Shown in pieces: positions 34,501 to 45,058 of a stretch of 64,000 nucleotides of DNA; positions within the stretch are counted from its first letter, which is position 1; each line of letters starts with the position of its first letter. The notes under the pieces are model-generated. The model made no database searches, was not told the DNA's origin, and was given only the letters and a program-made list of their open reading frames with translations. Source of the stretch: Campanula takesimana (taxonomy: Eukaryota > Streptophyta > Magnoliopsida > Asterales > Campanulaceae). A program made the position numbers and the translations under genes. The DNA is taken from assembly GCA_026119855.1 (NCBI GenBank), contig JAOWBW010001129.1, positions 186,001-250,000 of the forward strand. The letters are read 5' to 3'.

Positions 34501-35552
34501 CCAATCAGCTCCATTGTAGTATTGCTTAGAAGTTCCGGTTTTATCCCCATAACTCCAGAGTTCTCAAGACCAGCTAGAACTGCAATCTTGGAAGCAGTTA
34601 GGATCACTTCTTTGCCACAGACGGTGGACTTGATAGCATCTTCAAATTTTATTTCACCGGATTCCAGATCCCTTATCGGTTCTCCTCTTACATCTAGTAA
34701 TTCAGCCTTCGTGGAGATCCCATTCTCAAAGAATTCGGCGCAGATAATAGTAACAAACTGCGGTTCATCCATAAGAAACAGAGGTAGCAGTTTAGCATCA
34801 TTCAGCAGTTTGAGGAGCTTCCGTCCAACTGCATCTTGTTTAAGTTCATTCTCAAGAATCCTAGAACCGGGAACAAAGTTTGAGGGATCCTGAAAGATAT
34901 TCTTAGTTAGAAATAATTTAAAGAATGATAGTTTGAATCCTTAAGCAAACCGCGGTTTGATTAAGTACTACAAACTATAACAAGGAATCCTAACAATGAA
35001 AACATGCGGTTCAAGGAGAGTAAGGGTAAAAATGTAAAAACAAAGAATGAAGGAACAGTGAAGGCAAAACGGATCAAAGAGGGAAAATTTTGAAAAAGAG
35101 TTTGAATGCATGAAGAACACGAAGAACAGAGTATGAATATGCAAAACAAAATCTTAACCAAAATATGGAAAAATATATCAAAATGATCACAGAGAGTAGA
35201 TTCTAACAAAGTTCTAAATAAACTAAGACAAAAACAACACATGAACCCAGAATCTGCAAAATTTCGCAAGAACACCAAATAACCCCAAAATTGATTTTGC
35301 TCAAAATTGAACACAAATCTTAAAACAAAGTAATCAAACAGTGTATATAAGTAAATGCGAACACAAACCAACCAAGAAATTGAAGAAAAAGCATAAAATG
35401 ATCAAAGGAAGATGAACAAGCTTTTAAGCTTCAACAATGGCGGATAAATAAAGTATACTGAGTTAGGGTTCAGAATTTCATACCATATCAGGCTTCGATG
35501 GTTTGGACGATGTAGAAGAAGAAGCAAGATCAATTGATTTCTTTGGTGCCAT
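31507..35552 (-). CDS. Third gene (ORF3) of element B, two exons, one frame change
   Basis: Exon 1 is 35484-35552 (23 codons from ATG, starting MAPKKS, ending Asp-Met), donor ATG|GTATGA; intron 34890-35483 (594 nt); exon 2 starts 34889 after ATATCTTTCAG; phase 0. The first frame of exon 2 ends at TGA 33171-33173 (about 595 residues with exon 1). A second frame, shifted by -1, overlaps by a few bases from 33177 and runs to TAG 31507-31509; it has no ATG near its start, so it is the continuation, through either a one-base error or a real frame change. The N-terminal part matches element A (DAVG, LLPLF, FFEN, FGEVM, CKNGN). Next comes Lys/Pro/Ser-rich sequence with basic clusters (PRKRK, SLKRK, KTKKRK), then a coiled-coil-like tail. 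No signal peptide or membrane segment; likely nuclear. It might belong to the family annotated as putative plant transposon proteins; function unknown. Confidence 0.75.
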
Positions 35553-35684
35553 TGAAAATTTTGTTTAAGTAAGAAAATTTAGTGAGAACAGAGAGAGAGA
35601 GGGATGAATGCGTACAGAGGAGAGAGAAGGGTTTTTGCTAAAAAGAGTAAGAAGGTAAAAAGATAAATTGAAAAATGGTTTGTC

Positions 35685-35691
35685 TTTTATA
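35685..35691 (-). promoter_or_regulatory. TATA box of the element B third gene
   Basis: TATAAAA on the minus strand, 133 bp before the ATG at 35552, followed by a C/T-rich leader without ATG. Its position after pol and before exon 1 mirrors 5913-5919 in element A, although sequence upstream of it is not similar. Confidence 0.6.
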
Positions 35692-36145
35692 CTCAATTAA
35701 CCACCTCGGGTAGTGGAGCGGGCATGACGGCTGAAGGAAACTCAACCGTCAGTGTACCTGTCGATTCGCATTTAATGCGGCAGAGATAATTGCAAAAAGG
35801 TCCTTAAAGAATGAAGTGACATAAAGTAGGGACTAAAATGCAATTTCATACCTGAGCGGTTTTGCGTAAACCGACTTACCTTTTCCTCATTATCGGTTTT
35901 GGTGAAACCGATATCTTTCAGATCTATATTCGGTTTCAGTAGAGAAAACCGAAACCTTGCTTTGACAATTCGGTTTGGATAAAACTGAAATTGTTCTACT
36001 TGACTCTTCGGTTTGAGTGGAATCTTTAGCCGAACCATCTTGTTGCGGTTTTGTCTATTGAACCGCAAACTATTTGCATTTTCTTAATAGAGCCAAAATA
36101 CTTAACAAATATTATTAGAACAAGAATAAATAGGCATGAATTATA

Positions 36146-39100
36146 TTAAGTAAGTTCCAGCATACCCATTTCTCCTCGTAAATGAAAGAACCTAGAATTT
36201 TCGAGCGGTTTGGTGAGAATATCTGCAATTTGATCGTCGGTTCCCACCTTTGCTAGGAAAATGTTCTTCTTTTCAACATGATCTTTGAGGAAATGATATC
36301 TTATGTCAATGTGCTTGGTTTTTGAGTGTTGTACTGGATTGTTGGAGATTGATATTGCTGCAGTACTATCACAGTAGATAGGGCAGTTCTTCTCAAATAC
36401 TTCATAGTCTTCCAACTGCTGTTTCATCCAGAGAATTTGAGAGCAACAGCTTCCAGCCGCAATATATTCAGCTTCAGCGGTTGAGACTGAAACCGATGCT
36501 TGTTTCTTGCTGGACCATGATACAAGCCGGGTTCCAAGGAACTGACAAGTACCACTTGTGCTCTTTCTGCTTATCTTACATGCTGCAAAGTCAGCATCTG
36601 AATAACCTAAAAGATCAAATGAAGATTCTTTGGAGTACCAAAGTCCAAGGTTAACAGATCCACATAAATATCTAATAATTCTTTTAACAGCAATAAGATG
36701 AGATTCTCTAGGGTCAGCTTGAAATCTAGCACAAACACAAACACTGAACATGATATCTGGCCTACTAGCAGTTAAGTAAAGTAAAGAACCAATCATACCT
36801 CGGTAGAGAGTCTGATCAACTTTCTTACCTCGTTCATCTTGATCCAAACTGCAGGCCTTTTGCATTGGGGTATCAACTGGCTTAGCGGTTTCAAGCCCAA
36901 ATTTCTTGATCAAATCTTTGGTATATTTGGCTTGGTTGATAAAAATTCCATCATGACATTGCTTGATTTGGAGTCCAAGAAAGAATGTCAACTCTCCCAT
37001 CATACTCATCTCAAATTTACCTTTCATAAGCTTCTCAAACTTAACACACATAGTCTCATTAGTAGAACCGAAAATAATATCATCAACATATATTTGAACT
37101 AATAATGAATGACCTTTGTGTTTAGCAATAAATAGGGTTGTATCAATTTTACCTCTAGAGAAGCCTTGTTCAATAAGAAATTTAGATAGAGTGTCATACC
37201 ATGCTCTTGGAGCTTGTTTGAGTCCATACAAGGCCTTCTTGAGCTTGAAGACATGATTGGGATATTTGTTGTCTTCAAATCCTGGCGGTTGAGCTACATA
37301 AACTTCTTCTTGTAGTTCACCATTCAGAAATGCACTCTTCACATCCATTTGATATAACTTGAATTTCTTGAAGGAGGCATAGGCCAGGAACAATCTAATG
37401 GCTTCAAGTCTGGCTACAGGTGCAAAGGTTTCATCATAATCAATCCCTTCTTCTTGCCTATAACCCTGAGCAACCAACCTTGCTTTGTTTCTTGTAATAG
37501 TACCATTTTCATCCATCTTATTTCTGTATACCCATTTTGTTCCAATTACAGTGTGATCTCTGGGCCTTGGAACTAGAGTCCAAACTCTGCATCTTTCAAA
37601 CTGATTGAGCTCTTCTTGCATTGCAGCTACCCAACTTGGATCACTTAGAGCTTCATCTACCTTCTTCGGTTCCATCTGAGATAACAGTGCGGTTGAGAAC
37701 AAACTGTGGTTATCTCTATGAGTTAAGCTTCCTCTTGTTTGAACACCAGAACTGATAGGACCTATAACATTAGTTGTTGGATGGTCTCTATGCTCATTGA
37801 TTTCTGGGGGGAGGTCTTCATGAACCACTATTTCTTGAAGATTTTCCAGAGGAGGCTCTTCTTGATATTCATTGAAATCTTCATTGAAGGTGATGTTTGG
37901 AACTGGATCAACGGTTTGAATGGGATCAGAAGAATGCGGTTCTACAGTAACACCTTCGGTTTGATTTGGAGCGGCTGGAGAACCTGATGGAGCGGTTTGA
38001 GTAGGTTGGTCATTTGCGGTTGCATGATTAGGGTAAGATGTACCTGTCTCAAAACCACTGAAATCATCAGCAACATTTGGAGCCATATGTGGCTCAAGAA
38101 GATTATGTTCATCAAATGTAACATGGACTGACTCTACAATTTTTAAAGATGTCTTATTGAAACAACGAAAAGCTTTGGAGTGTTTTGAATAACCAACAAA
38201 AATACCTTCATCGGCCTTAGCATCAAATTTACCTCGATGCTCTTTGCCATTGTACAAGATGTAGCACTTGCATCCAAATATCTTGAAGAAGGCAATGTTG
38301 GGTGATCTGCCTCGCCACAATTCATAAGGAGTCTTGTTGTGAACTTTGATGATTAGGGAGCGGTTCTGGGTGAAACATGCGGTATTGATGGCTTCGGCCC
38401 AGAAGTATTTGGGAAGCTTTGCTTCTGCAATCATTGTCTTCCCGGCTTCAATCAAAGTCCTGTTCTTTCTTTCTACAACTCCATTCTGTTGTGGAACCCC
38501 AGCGGCAGAGAAGTTATGATCAATTCCATGATCATCACAATATTGAGCAACACCATTGTTTGTAAATTCGGTTCCATTATCTGAACGCACGGCAACAATG
38601 TCATCCAATTTTTGAGTTTGGAGCTGTCTAAAGAGAGCGGTTACGATGCCATAAGTATCATCTTTAGAGGCCATCATTTCCACCCATGTATATCTTGAAT
38701 AATCATCAACCACCACAAGTGTATAGCGGTTTCCTCCAATACTGGCGGTTGGGACAGGTCCAAATAAATCCATGTGCAGCAATTGCAAACAGCGGTTCGT
38801 TGAAGGTGCGGTTTTACTAGGAAATGACTGTTTGGGCTGCTTTCCAAGCTGGCATGCTTTGCACTTTTCATCATGATGGTCAGCCACTTTGGGTAGTCCT
38901 TTTACTAGACCATCCCTGTGCAGTTTTGCTAGATACTTGAAGTTCAAGTGGCTGAGCCGCTTATGCCATAACCAGCTGCTTTCACTTATGTTTTTGGCTA
39001 CAAAACAGAGGTCAGCAATAGAAACAATATTACTCAAATCTATCATATAAACATCACCTGTTCTGTTGCCAGTCAGTAGAGTGACTTCAGAGGAAGCATC

Positions 39101-39424
39101 TTTGATATAACAGTTAGTTGATGTGAAGATGCAGTTCATTCCTTTGTCACAAAACTGAGATATGGAGAGAAGGTTGTGCTTGAGTCCTTCTACTAATGAC
39201 ACATTTTCAATAGTCACCTTTCCTCGTTTGATTGCTCCATATCCTACTGTTTCTCCTTTCTTGTTGTTACCAAACACTACTGGGGGACCTTTCATTTGGA
39301 TGAAACTGCAGAGTAGTTCGGAATCTCCAGTCATGTGTCGTGAGCATCCACTATCCAAATACCAGAGATCCTTCTTCTTCTTCGCGGTTCCAGCCATAAA
39401 ACATGAAATCTGAAAAATAAACAT
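36146..39424 (-). CDS. pol: pol of element B (PR-IN-RT-RH), intact
   Basis: Open frame of 1092 codons from an ATG at 39424, 37 nt after the gag stop, in the +1 frame relative to gag. Protease [14 protein letters not shown] near residue 22; integrase with [47 protein letters not shown] and [16 protein letters not shown]; reverse transcriptase with [50 protein letters not shown] and [10 protein letters not shown]; RNase H with [11 protein letters not shown] and [12 protein letters not shown]; end MGMLELT. The copia domain order is clear. It could be made by splicing of 39410-39494, by reinitiation at the ATG, or by +1 frameshifting. Confidence 0.95.
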   Translation of the reverse strand: MFIFQISCFMAGTAKKKKDLWYLDSGCSRHMTGDSELLCSFIQMKGPPVVFGNNKKGETVGYGAIKRGKVTIENVSLVEGLKHNLLSISQFCDKGMNCIFTSTNCYIKDASSEVTLLTGNRTGDVYMIDLSNIVSIADLCFVAKNISESSWLWHKRLSHLNFKYLAKLHRDGLVKGLPKVADHHDEKCKACQLGKQPKQSFPSKTAPSTNRCLQLLHMDLFGPVPTASIGGNRYTLVVVDDYSRYTWVEMMASKDDTYGIVTALFRQLQTQKLDDIVAVRSDNGTEFTNNGVAQYCDDHGIDHNFSAAGVPQQNGVVERKNRTLIEAGKTMIAEAKLPKYFWAEAINTACFTQNRSLIIKVHNKTPYELWRGRSPNIAFFKIFGCKCYILYNGKEHRGKFDAKADEGIFVGYSKHSKAFRCFNKTSLKIVESVHVTFDEHNLLEPHMAPNVADDFSGFETGTSYPNHATANDQPTQTAPSGSPAAPNQTEGVTVEPHSSDPIQTVDPVPNITFNEDFNEYQEEPPLENLQEIVVHEDLPPEINEHRDHPTTNVIGPISSGVQTRGSLTHRDNHSLFSTALLSQMEPKKVDEALSDPSWVAAMQEELNQFERCRVWTLVPRPRDHTVIGTKWVYRNKMDENGTITRNKARLVAQGYRQEEGIDYDETFAPVARLEAIRLFLAYASFKKFKLYQMDVKSAFLNGELQEEVYVAQPPGFEDNKYPNHVFKLKKALYGLKQAPRAWYDTLSKFLIEQGFSRGKIDTTLFIAKHKGHSLLVQIYVDDIIFGSTNETMCVKFEKLMKGKFEMSMMGELTFFLGLQIKQCHDGIFINQAKYTKDLIKKFGLETAKPVDTPMQKACSLDQDERGKKVDQTLYRGMIGSLLYLTASRPDIMFSVCVCARFQADPRESHLIAVKRIIRYLCGSVNLGLWYSKESSFDLLGYSDADFAACKISRKSTSGTCQFLGTRLVSWSSKKQASVSVSTAEAEYIAAGSCCSQILWMKQQLEDYEVFEKNCPIYCDSTAAISISNNPVQHSKTKHIDIRYHFLKDHVEKKNIFLAKVGTDDQIADILTKPLENSRFFHLRGEMGMLELT

Positions 39425-39494
39425 GAAAGGTTTTGGTCCCCCTTATTCTTGGGTCCTAGGGTTAGCAGCTTTTTGGGACCCACACTTGTTTGAC
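39410..39494 (-). other. Candidate 85-nt intron joining gag to pol (element B)
   Basis: Minus strand: donor AAG|GTCAAA at 39494, branch-like GCTAAC overlapping the gag stop, acceptor TTTATTTTTCAG ending at 39410. Both junctions phase 0; removal replaces the gag tail and stop by an in-frame join to pol. Length and layout equal the element A interval 1960-2044. Confidence 0.45.
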
Positions 39495-41861
39495 CTTAGG
39501 ATTTTTACGTCCCTTGGCATTGGGTGTGAATCTTAAAAGACAATGACCAGCACTATGACCAAAATCAGCACAAATAGCACAATGAATAAATCCAGGTTTT
39601 GGTTGCGGTTTTACAAACCCTTTACTGACCTTCGGTTTCTCATGTTTTACTGGGTCAGCGGTTTTGGCTTTAACAAAGATTACCTTCTTGAGCTCAACCT
39701 TCCTCTTAGGTGCGGCTTTAGGGAAAATGATAGGAATTTCCTTAAACCGACTAGGAGCGGTTTCATCACTCAATACTTCCTTGGTTGCCTCAGCCGCTAT
39801 GGATTTCTCTTTCCACTTTGAATCTCTCCCAGTCTGGTTTTTAGGGTACTCAAAGAAATAATTTTGCCTTTTAATTTCTTGTTTTGAGCCCTTTTTACCA
39901 GCATGATTAACCTTAGGAATTTCTTTGGTTTGTTCAGTAGGTTTCACACCACCTTCGGCACAGAGACAAGGACACTTACACCCATCATCGGTTTTAAACC
40001 CCAATCCACTTTTATCCGAAGTAGGAATTTGTGAATTTAGGATTTGTTCCACGGTGACACCAGACTTAGTCCATACATCGGTCACTTTTTGGAGGTCATC
40101 CCTTTGTACGGTAAGATCATGGATTTGGGTGAGAAGTACCTCGGTTCTGTCCTTCAGATAGCGGTTTTCATCCACAATAGTAGATATCCCAGCAATTTGG
40201 AGCTTGAGATTTTCAATTTCCTCCTTGTGGGATTTACATACACGTTGGGATTCTTCAAGTTCCGCAGCCATTAGTTTATATGCCTTTTTAAGTACAGTGT
40301 GTTGTTGACATATAATATTTGCACGTTCTAGTACCTGATCATCATGACTTTGGTCTGCTTGAACCTCGGGAGTGTAGTTTGGTGTTGTAGGAGCTCTGCT
40401 TGATCTAGCCTCAGGAGTCTTAGGTGAAACTGACTTCATTTGTTGTTTTGGCAGTGGAAGGCTTTCGTCAATTTCAATTCTTTCTTCAAATCCCATGAGA
40501 CAGAGATTAGCAGTTTCTTCATCATCACTTTCATCTGAGTCTGAACCCATCCATGTCAGCGGTTGATCTCCTTGGTCAGCTACCATTCCTCTTCTTTTCA
40601 CGAACTTCTTGTTGAATGGTTTCTTTGCTGGCGCGGCTTCATAGCGCGGTTTGGGACAACTTGACGCAAAGTGACCTGGTTGTCTGCAGTTATAACAAAC
40701 CAAGTCTTCCCTTGTCTTGGGATCTGCAGTTTTGTTGAATCTGGTTGGAGGGACAAACTTTGCTGGGCCTTTGGATGGAAATTGAGATCTATTATTTTTC
40801 CTGAACTTGGTGTATCTCTTCACATACAAAGCAAATTCTTCATCATCCATTTCATCAAAATCAACTTGAGTAGAACTTGAGGATTGTGATCCTACACTCT
40901 GAGCATAAGAACTTTGAGGAGGAGTGTAGGATTGATGAGACTGCTGATAAGATTGATAAGATTGAGGATATGGTTGATGTGATTGAGGATAGGATTGTTG
41001 AGACTGCTGGTAATATTCAGAAGGTGCGGTTTGAGGATTATATCTAGGAACATTTTGGTCAGGAGGAGCGGTTTGCAAGTGGAGGTGAGGAGCGGTTTGA
41101 TGATGGTCTGGATTGTAGACAGGAGATGAGGTATTGTTGAATGCAGCTAGAGAGAGGGTCTTAAATCTGCTTTCGGTTTCATGGACCTCTTCAAGCTTAA
41201 ATTCAAAAACCTTCAGCATGGCATACAAGTGTCGAAGATCAAGAGCTTCCAAGTCCTTGTTGTCTTCAATGTTAGTAGTTTTGATCAGCCATTTGCTACC
41301 AAGTGCTTGCATGAATCTCATGTTCAAATCTGTATTAGAATAGACATGTCCAAGAGAAAAACAAACGTTAACAATATCAATAAACCTCTCATAGCATTGT
41401 CTAAGAGATTCCTTAGGATCTTTAACAAAATAGTCAAAGAGTCTTCTCTGTTGATAGAGGCGGTTCTTCTTGGTATCTGAATCTCCTTCCAGAAAGTCAA
41501 CTATAGCATCCCAGGTAGCCTTTGCGGTTTTGCAGTGAAGCACCTTAGAATGAGTCCTCAGGTCAATAGCTGACACTAGCATGGACATAGCTCTTCCATC
41601 AAAATCCACATTGATGCGGTCTGCATCAGTCCATTCACTTTCTAATTTCTTAACTTCAGCTTCTTCTCCTGCGGTTCCTGCACGTGGATTAGCTTTCATA
41701 GGAACATATGGTCCATCAGTAACCGCGGTCCACAGTCTACGATCACATGAAATCATGTGTTTCATCATCCTATCTTTCCAAAAAATAAAACTATCTTCAT
41801 CCAGAATCGGTAAGTGATTCGAATTGGATGTTTGCATCATATGGGTGTTTGTGTTTGCCAT
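39462..41861 (-). CDS. gag: gag of element B, intact
   Basis: 799 residues from the ATG at 41861 (MANTNTHMMQ). The frame is open further upstream only through the primer site, so that part is not coding. UBN2/copia gag region at about residues 20-240 (WKDRMMKHMISCDRRLW, AKATWDAIVDFLEGD), a Tyr/Gln/Ser-rich stretch (about 265-340), zinc knuckle CYNCRQPGHFASSC (about 388-401), a coiled-coil-like region (about 520-620) and a second knuckle CAICADFGHSAGHC (about 759-772) shortly before the stop. Gag of 800 residues is long for copia elements and fits SIRE-type elements. The C-terminal knuckle and the ending Lys-Ser-Cys are conserved in element A. Confidence 0.92.
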   Translation of the reverse strand: MANTNTHMMQTSNSNHLPILDEDSFIFWKDRMMKHMISCDRRLWTAVTDGPYVPMKANPRAGTAGEEAEVKKLESEWTDADRINVDFDGRAMSMLVSAIDLRTHSKVLHCKTAKATWDAIVDFLEGDSDTKKNRLYQQRRLFDYFVKDPKESLRQCYERFIDIVNVCFSLGHVYSNTDLNMRFMQALGSKWLIKTTNIEDNKDLEALDLRHLYAMLKVFEFKLEEVHETESRFKTLSLAAFNNTSSPVYNPDHHQTAPHLHLQTAPPDQNVPRYNPQTAPSEYYQQSQQSYPQSHQPYPQSYQSYQQSHQSYTPPQSSYAQSVGSQSSSSTQVDFDEMDDEEFALYVKRYTKFRKNNRSQFPSKGPAKFVPPTRFNKTADPKTREDLVCYNCRQPGHFASSCPKPRYEAAPAKKPFNKKFVKRRGMVADQGDQPLTWMGSDSDESDDEETANLCLMGFEERIEIDESLPLPKQQMKSVSPKTPEARSSRAPTTPNYTPEVQADQSHDDQVLERANIICQQHTVLKKAYKLMAAELEESQRVCKSHKEEIENLKLQIAGISTIVDENRYLKDRTEVLLTQIHDLTVQRDDLQKVTDVWTKSGVTVEQILNSQIPTSDKSGLGFKTDDGCKCPCLCAEGGVKPTEQTKEIPKVNHAGKKGSKQEIKRQNYFFEYPKNQTGRDSKWKEKSIAAEATKEVLSDETAPSRFKEIPIIFPKAAPKRKVELKKVIFVKAKTADPVKHEKPKVSKGFVKPQPKPGFIHCAICADFGHSAGHCLLRFTPNAKGRKNPKVKQVWVPKSC

Positions 41862-41911
41862 TGGATCAGCACCCAAGCGGTTAAGCTTGTAAAAACAAGT
41901 TTGGTGGATAT

Positions 41912-41923
41912 GCTCTGATACCA
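41912..41923 (-). other. Primer binding site of element B
   Basis: TGGTATCAGAGC on the minus strand, the standard plant site complementary to the 3' end of initiator methionine tRNA, two bases after the 5' LTR. Confidence 0.93.
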
Positions 41924-41925
41924 CT

Positions 41926-43382
41926 TGTTGGTCCCAGAGGGCAACAAGGGTATAGAACCGCTAGAGGGGGGTGAATAGCGGTCCGAAACTTTTTCGAAAA
42001 TACCCTTAAAATCAACCGAGTACTTATCAGTTTGGCCAACTGCGGTTCAAGGCACAAGAACCGAACTGATAAAATGCACAGCGGAGTTTGCGGTTTGGCC
42101 AAATAGGTTAGTTAAAGAGTTGGGAAGTTTGACTCGGGTTGAGAAAACACTATGATGCAACAGAATAGTTAAACTTAAAGTTTAAAGGAAAACACAATTC
42201 ATCTTTCAAGTCATTTCGTGTATGGAAGCAAGTTCAAGACCACAAACAAGAAAGATAAATATCAAGACAGAAAATAAAGATCAAACACACAAATTGAAGA
42301 GGTTCGTTCTTAAATGAACTACGTCCTCTACCTAGATGGTTAGTCTAGGATTTTCTAATAGCTATAAGACTTGTATTAATTTAGAGGAGGTTTAACAAGA
42401 TGAATCTAAACTCTAAACAATAAGTCTAACCTAAGCTATAATAACAACCGGTGTTTTCGAAGTATATAATCTATGTGATCATATAAATCGGGTGTGTGTG
42501 TGAAAAGAAATCAAATGCTCTAAGTATCTAAATGATGGTGAGCAAATAGAATTCTTTCTGGTGTAAAGGCTAAGTATGAATGGTTGTTAGGCTTGAAGCT
42601 TTGATGAAGAACTGGGTTTGCAATGGAGATGGTTGAAGATATGAATATCTGGGTTTAACTCTTCAAAGCAAACTTGAATACTTGGGAATGAATCTCTTGA
42701 AGCTCAGCAACCTTCATTGTTGAATAATGAAGGCTATTTATAGGCAGAGCACCCTTGTGACCGTTGGGTAAAGATTTGAATCAAATCTGAAGGGTACAGT
42801 GCTGTCGAAATCCCATTGGTTGAGCTGTCATTTTCGTCCTTGGTTTTGTCTTGTAGTCCTAGGTAGTTGTTGCACCACTACCTGACAATTGTCCTTTGTT
42901 GCAGAAAGGACTAACGGTAAACAATTCAAACTGATGGACAAACCGACATTCCTTGCAGAAACTCCAAGTTAACTTAGAGTTATTTTGACATGACATAACA
43001 ACATCCTTATACGGTCAAAAAGGGAATGTTTGTCTAAGGAATAAATGACATCTCTTTAATTCTTCAATAACTGCTCTGCGGTTTCACCAAGCATAGGGGC
43101 GGTTTTAAGAATGATCTTGATGTGCGGTTTCATCAAACATGCAAACTGCAGTTTGATGAAACTGAAGAGCTCCATGCTGGCGGTCTCAAGATGACGGCTT
43201 GAAGCACTAAACCGCTAATGATACAACCGAATTATACTCAGCCTAGAAAACGAAAAATCTAGAAATGGACTTATCTAAAAATTGAAGTAGAACTTCATTA
43301 CATGCGGTCCTAAAGTCCATAAAAAGACACGTGGCATGGATCAATCAAATTAAGGTGGGTGTACTAACAATGAATCCTAACA
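41926..43382 (-). repeat. 5' LTR of element B (1457 bp)
   Basis: Minus strand: starts TGTTAGGATTC at 43382, ends GGGACCAACA at 41926. TATA box TATAAATA at 42735-42742 and the perfect MSA match CCCAACGGTCA at 42758-42768, 15 bp upstream of it. Carries seven AACCGC/GCGGTT motifs. The flanking bases after 43382 are TAGCT. Confidence 0.95.
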
Positions 43383-45058
43383 TAGCTGTTGGGGGCTCTT
43401 TTGGTCAGCAAATGTCAAGCCCGGAATTCCGCCTCACAGACGCGCGCGCCACCCGCCAGCAGTCTGAAGTGCGCGCGCGTCCCAAGCCTACATAGGAAGG
43501 CGCGCGCCTCCCAGGTCTAAATCACTTCAAGAAAAGGGCCTTGTCAGAGATCTCCAGCCTAAATCAAGACACTGTCCCGATCCTCGGACACCCAGTTGGG
43601 CACACCTTTTCTGGTCCGCCCTTAGGCATGTCAAAAATCGAAAGTAGGATAGAAACTCCCACTCAAAAGTAGGCTTTCCTCTTCAAAATTCCGAACTCCC
43701 TAAGTTCTGTCACGGGCGCCACACCCCCCTCAAGAGTCAATCTCAACATTTCATCCCCAGCAGGAACATCTTTCTGGTCGCGGTCAACTGTGCCCGTACC
43801 CCACAATTCAAAAAGTCAAGTGTGACTCCAAATGGCACGAGACTTCAAAGCAATATTTCGTCAAACGGATTCACTAACGGATTCGTCAACAAGGGTTCAC
43901 CAACGAACTCATCCAAGGGATTCACTAACGGATTCATCAAACGGATTCACTAACGGATTCATCAACAAGGGTTCACCAACGGACTCATCCAAGGGATTCA
44001 CTAACGGATTCATCAAACGGATTCACCAATGGATTCGTCAACAAGGGTTCACCAACGGAATCATCCAAGGGATTCACTAACGGATTCATCAAACGGATTC
44101 ACCAACGGATTCGTCAACAAGGGTTCACCAACGGACTCATCCAAGGGATTCACTAACGGATTCATCAAACGGATTCACCAACGGATTCATCAACAAGGGT
44201 TCACCAACGGACTCATCCAAGGGATTCACTAACGGATTCATCAAGCAGATTCACGAGCGGATTCGTCAACAAGGGTTCACCAACGGACTCATCCAAGGGA
44301 TTCACTAACTGATTCATCAAACAGATTCACCAACGGATTCGTCAACAAGGGTTCACCAACGGACTCATCCAAGGGATTCACTAACGGATTCATCAAACGG
44401 ATTCACCAACGTATTCGTCAACAAGGGTTCAGCAACGGACTCATCCAAGGGATTCACTAACGGATTCATCAAACGGATTCACCAACGGATTCGTCAACAA
44501 GGGTTCACCAACGGACTCATCCAAGGGATTCACTAACGGATTCATCAAACGGATCCACCAACGGATTCGTCAACAAGGGTTCACCAACGGACTCATCCAA
44601 GGGATTCACTAACGGATTCATCAAACGGATTCACCAACGGATTCGTCAACAAGGGTTCACCAACGGACTCATCCAAGGGATTCACTAACGGATTCATCAA
44701 ACGGATTCACCAACGGATTCGTCAACAAGGGTTCACCAACGGACTCATCCAAGGGATTCACTAACGGATTCGTCAACAAGGGTTCACCAACGGACTCATC
44801 CAAGGGATTCACTAACGGATTCATCAAAAGGTTCACTAACGTCCTCATTCAAAACATTCAGCCGGCAGGTTCACCTAACGGATCATGCCACCCCCTCTAT
44901 CAACAAAAGCCGCTCACACAGGGAGCGCACCACTATCTCTCGCAATTTCAAATTCTTGCTTTCATCGAGTCTTTGCCTTTTCTTGGTGATATCCTCGGCG
45001 GGTGTTTTTAACTTTCGTCGACGCGTTTTTCTTTGCAATCCACGTCGCCGAGGGGCTC
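43383..45058 (+). mobile_element. 3' internal remnant of a second Ty3-type element (Tat/Ogre-like?)
   Basis: Contains no intact gene. A GC-rich patch with GCGCGCGCC words (43440-43515) is followed by a 76-bp tandem array (43855-44840) and then sequence leading to GCCGAGGGGCTC, a possible polypurine tract, directly before the LTR at 45059. Tandem repeats between pol and the 3' LTR are known in Tat/Ogre elements, hence the tentative label. Element B cut it on the left side. Confidence 0.5.
43855..44840. repeat. 76-bp tandem repeat array, about 13 units
   Basis: Unit contains GGATTCACCAACGGATTCGT, CAACAAGGGTTCACCAACGG and ACTCATCCAAGGGATTCACT. Starts of neighbouring units at 44019 and 44095 give the 76-bp period. 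Within a unit the shorter word AACGGATTC(A/G)TC recurs, showing an older shorter period. Units differ by only a few bases. 76 is not a multiple of three, so the open frame seen at 43832-44232 is by chance. Confidence 0.93.

Larger units (their letters stand above)
29582..43382 (-). mobile_element. SIRE-like Ty1/copia retrotransposon, element B, nearly intact
   Basis: Full structure read on the minus strand: 5' LTR (41926-43382), initiator-Met tRNA primer site (41912-41923), gag, pol, internal promoter, spliced third gene, polypurine tract (31039-31048) and 3' LTR (to 29582, its end in the gap). The two LTRs differ at about a dozen places over 1.45 kb, several being homopolymer indels beside the gap, so insertion is recent. 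gag and pol are open throughout; the third gene has one frame change. Element B interrupts a Ty3 remnant that resumes at 43383. The target duplication cannot be checked because one side is in the gap. Confidence 0.95.

Noticed and set aside
31507..35552. Calling the third gene an envelope gene
   Set aside because: Position is that of env-like frames in SIRE elements, but no signal peptide or transmembrane stretch is visible, and basic clusters suggest a nuclear protein.
39543..41817. Plus-strand frames across gag of element B
   Set aside because: Shadows of the long minus-strand gag frame.
41912..41923. tRNA-like match
   Set aside because: Only a 12-base complement of the initiator tRNA end, serving as primer site; no tRNA gene was seen in the window.
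43832..44232. Open frame with repeated Asp-Ser-Leu-Thr words
   Set aside because: It is a reading of the 76-bp tandem array; the unit is not a multiple of three and no start or codon signal supports it.
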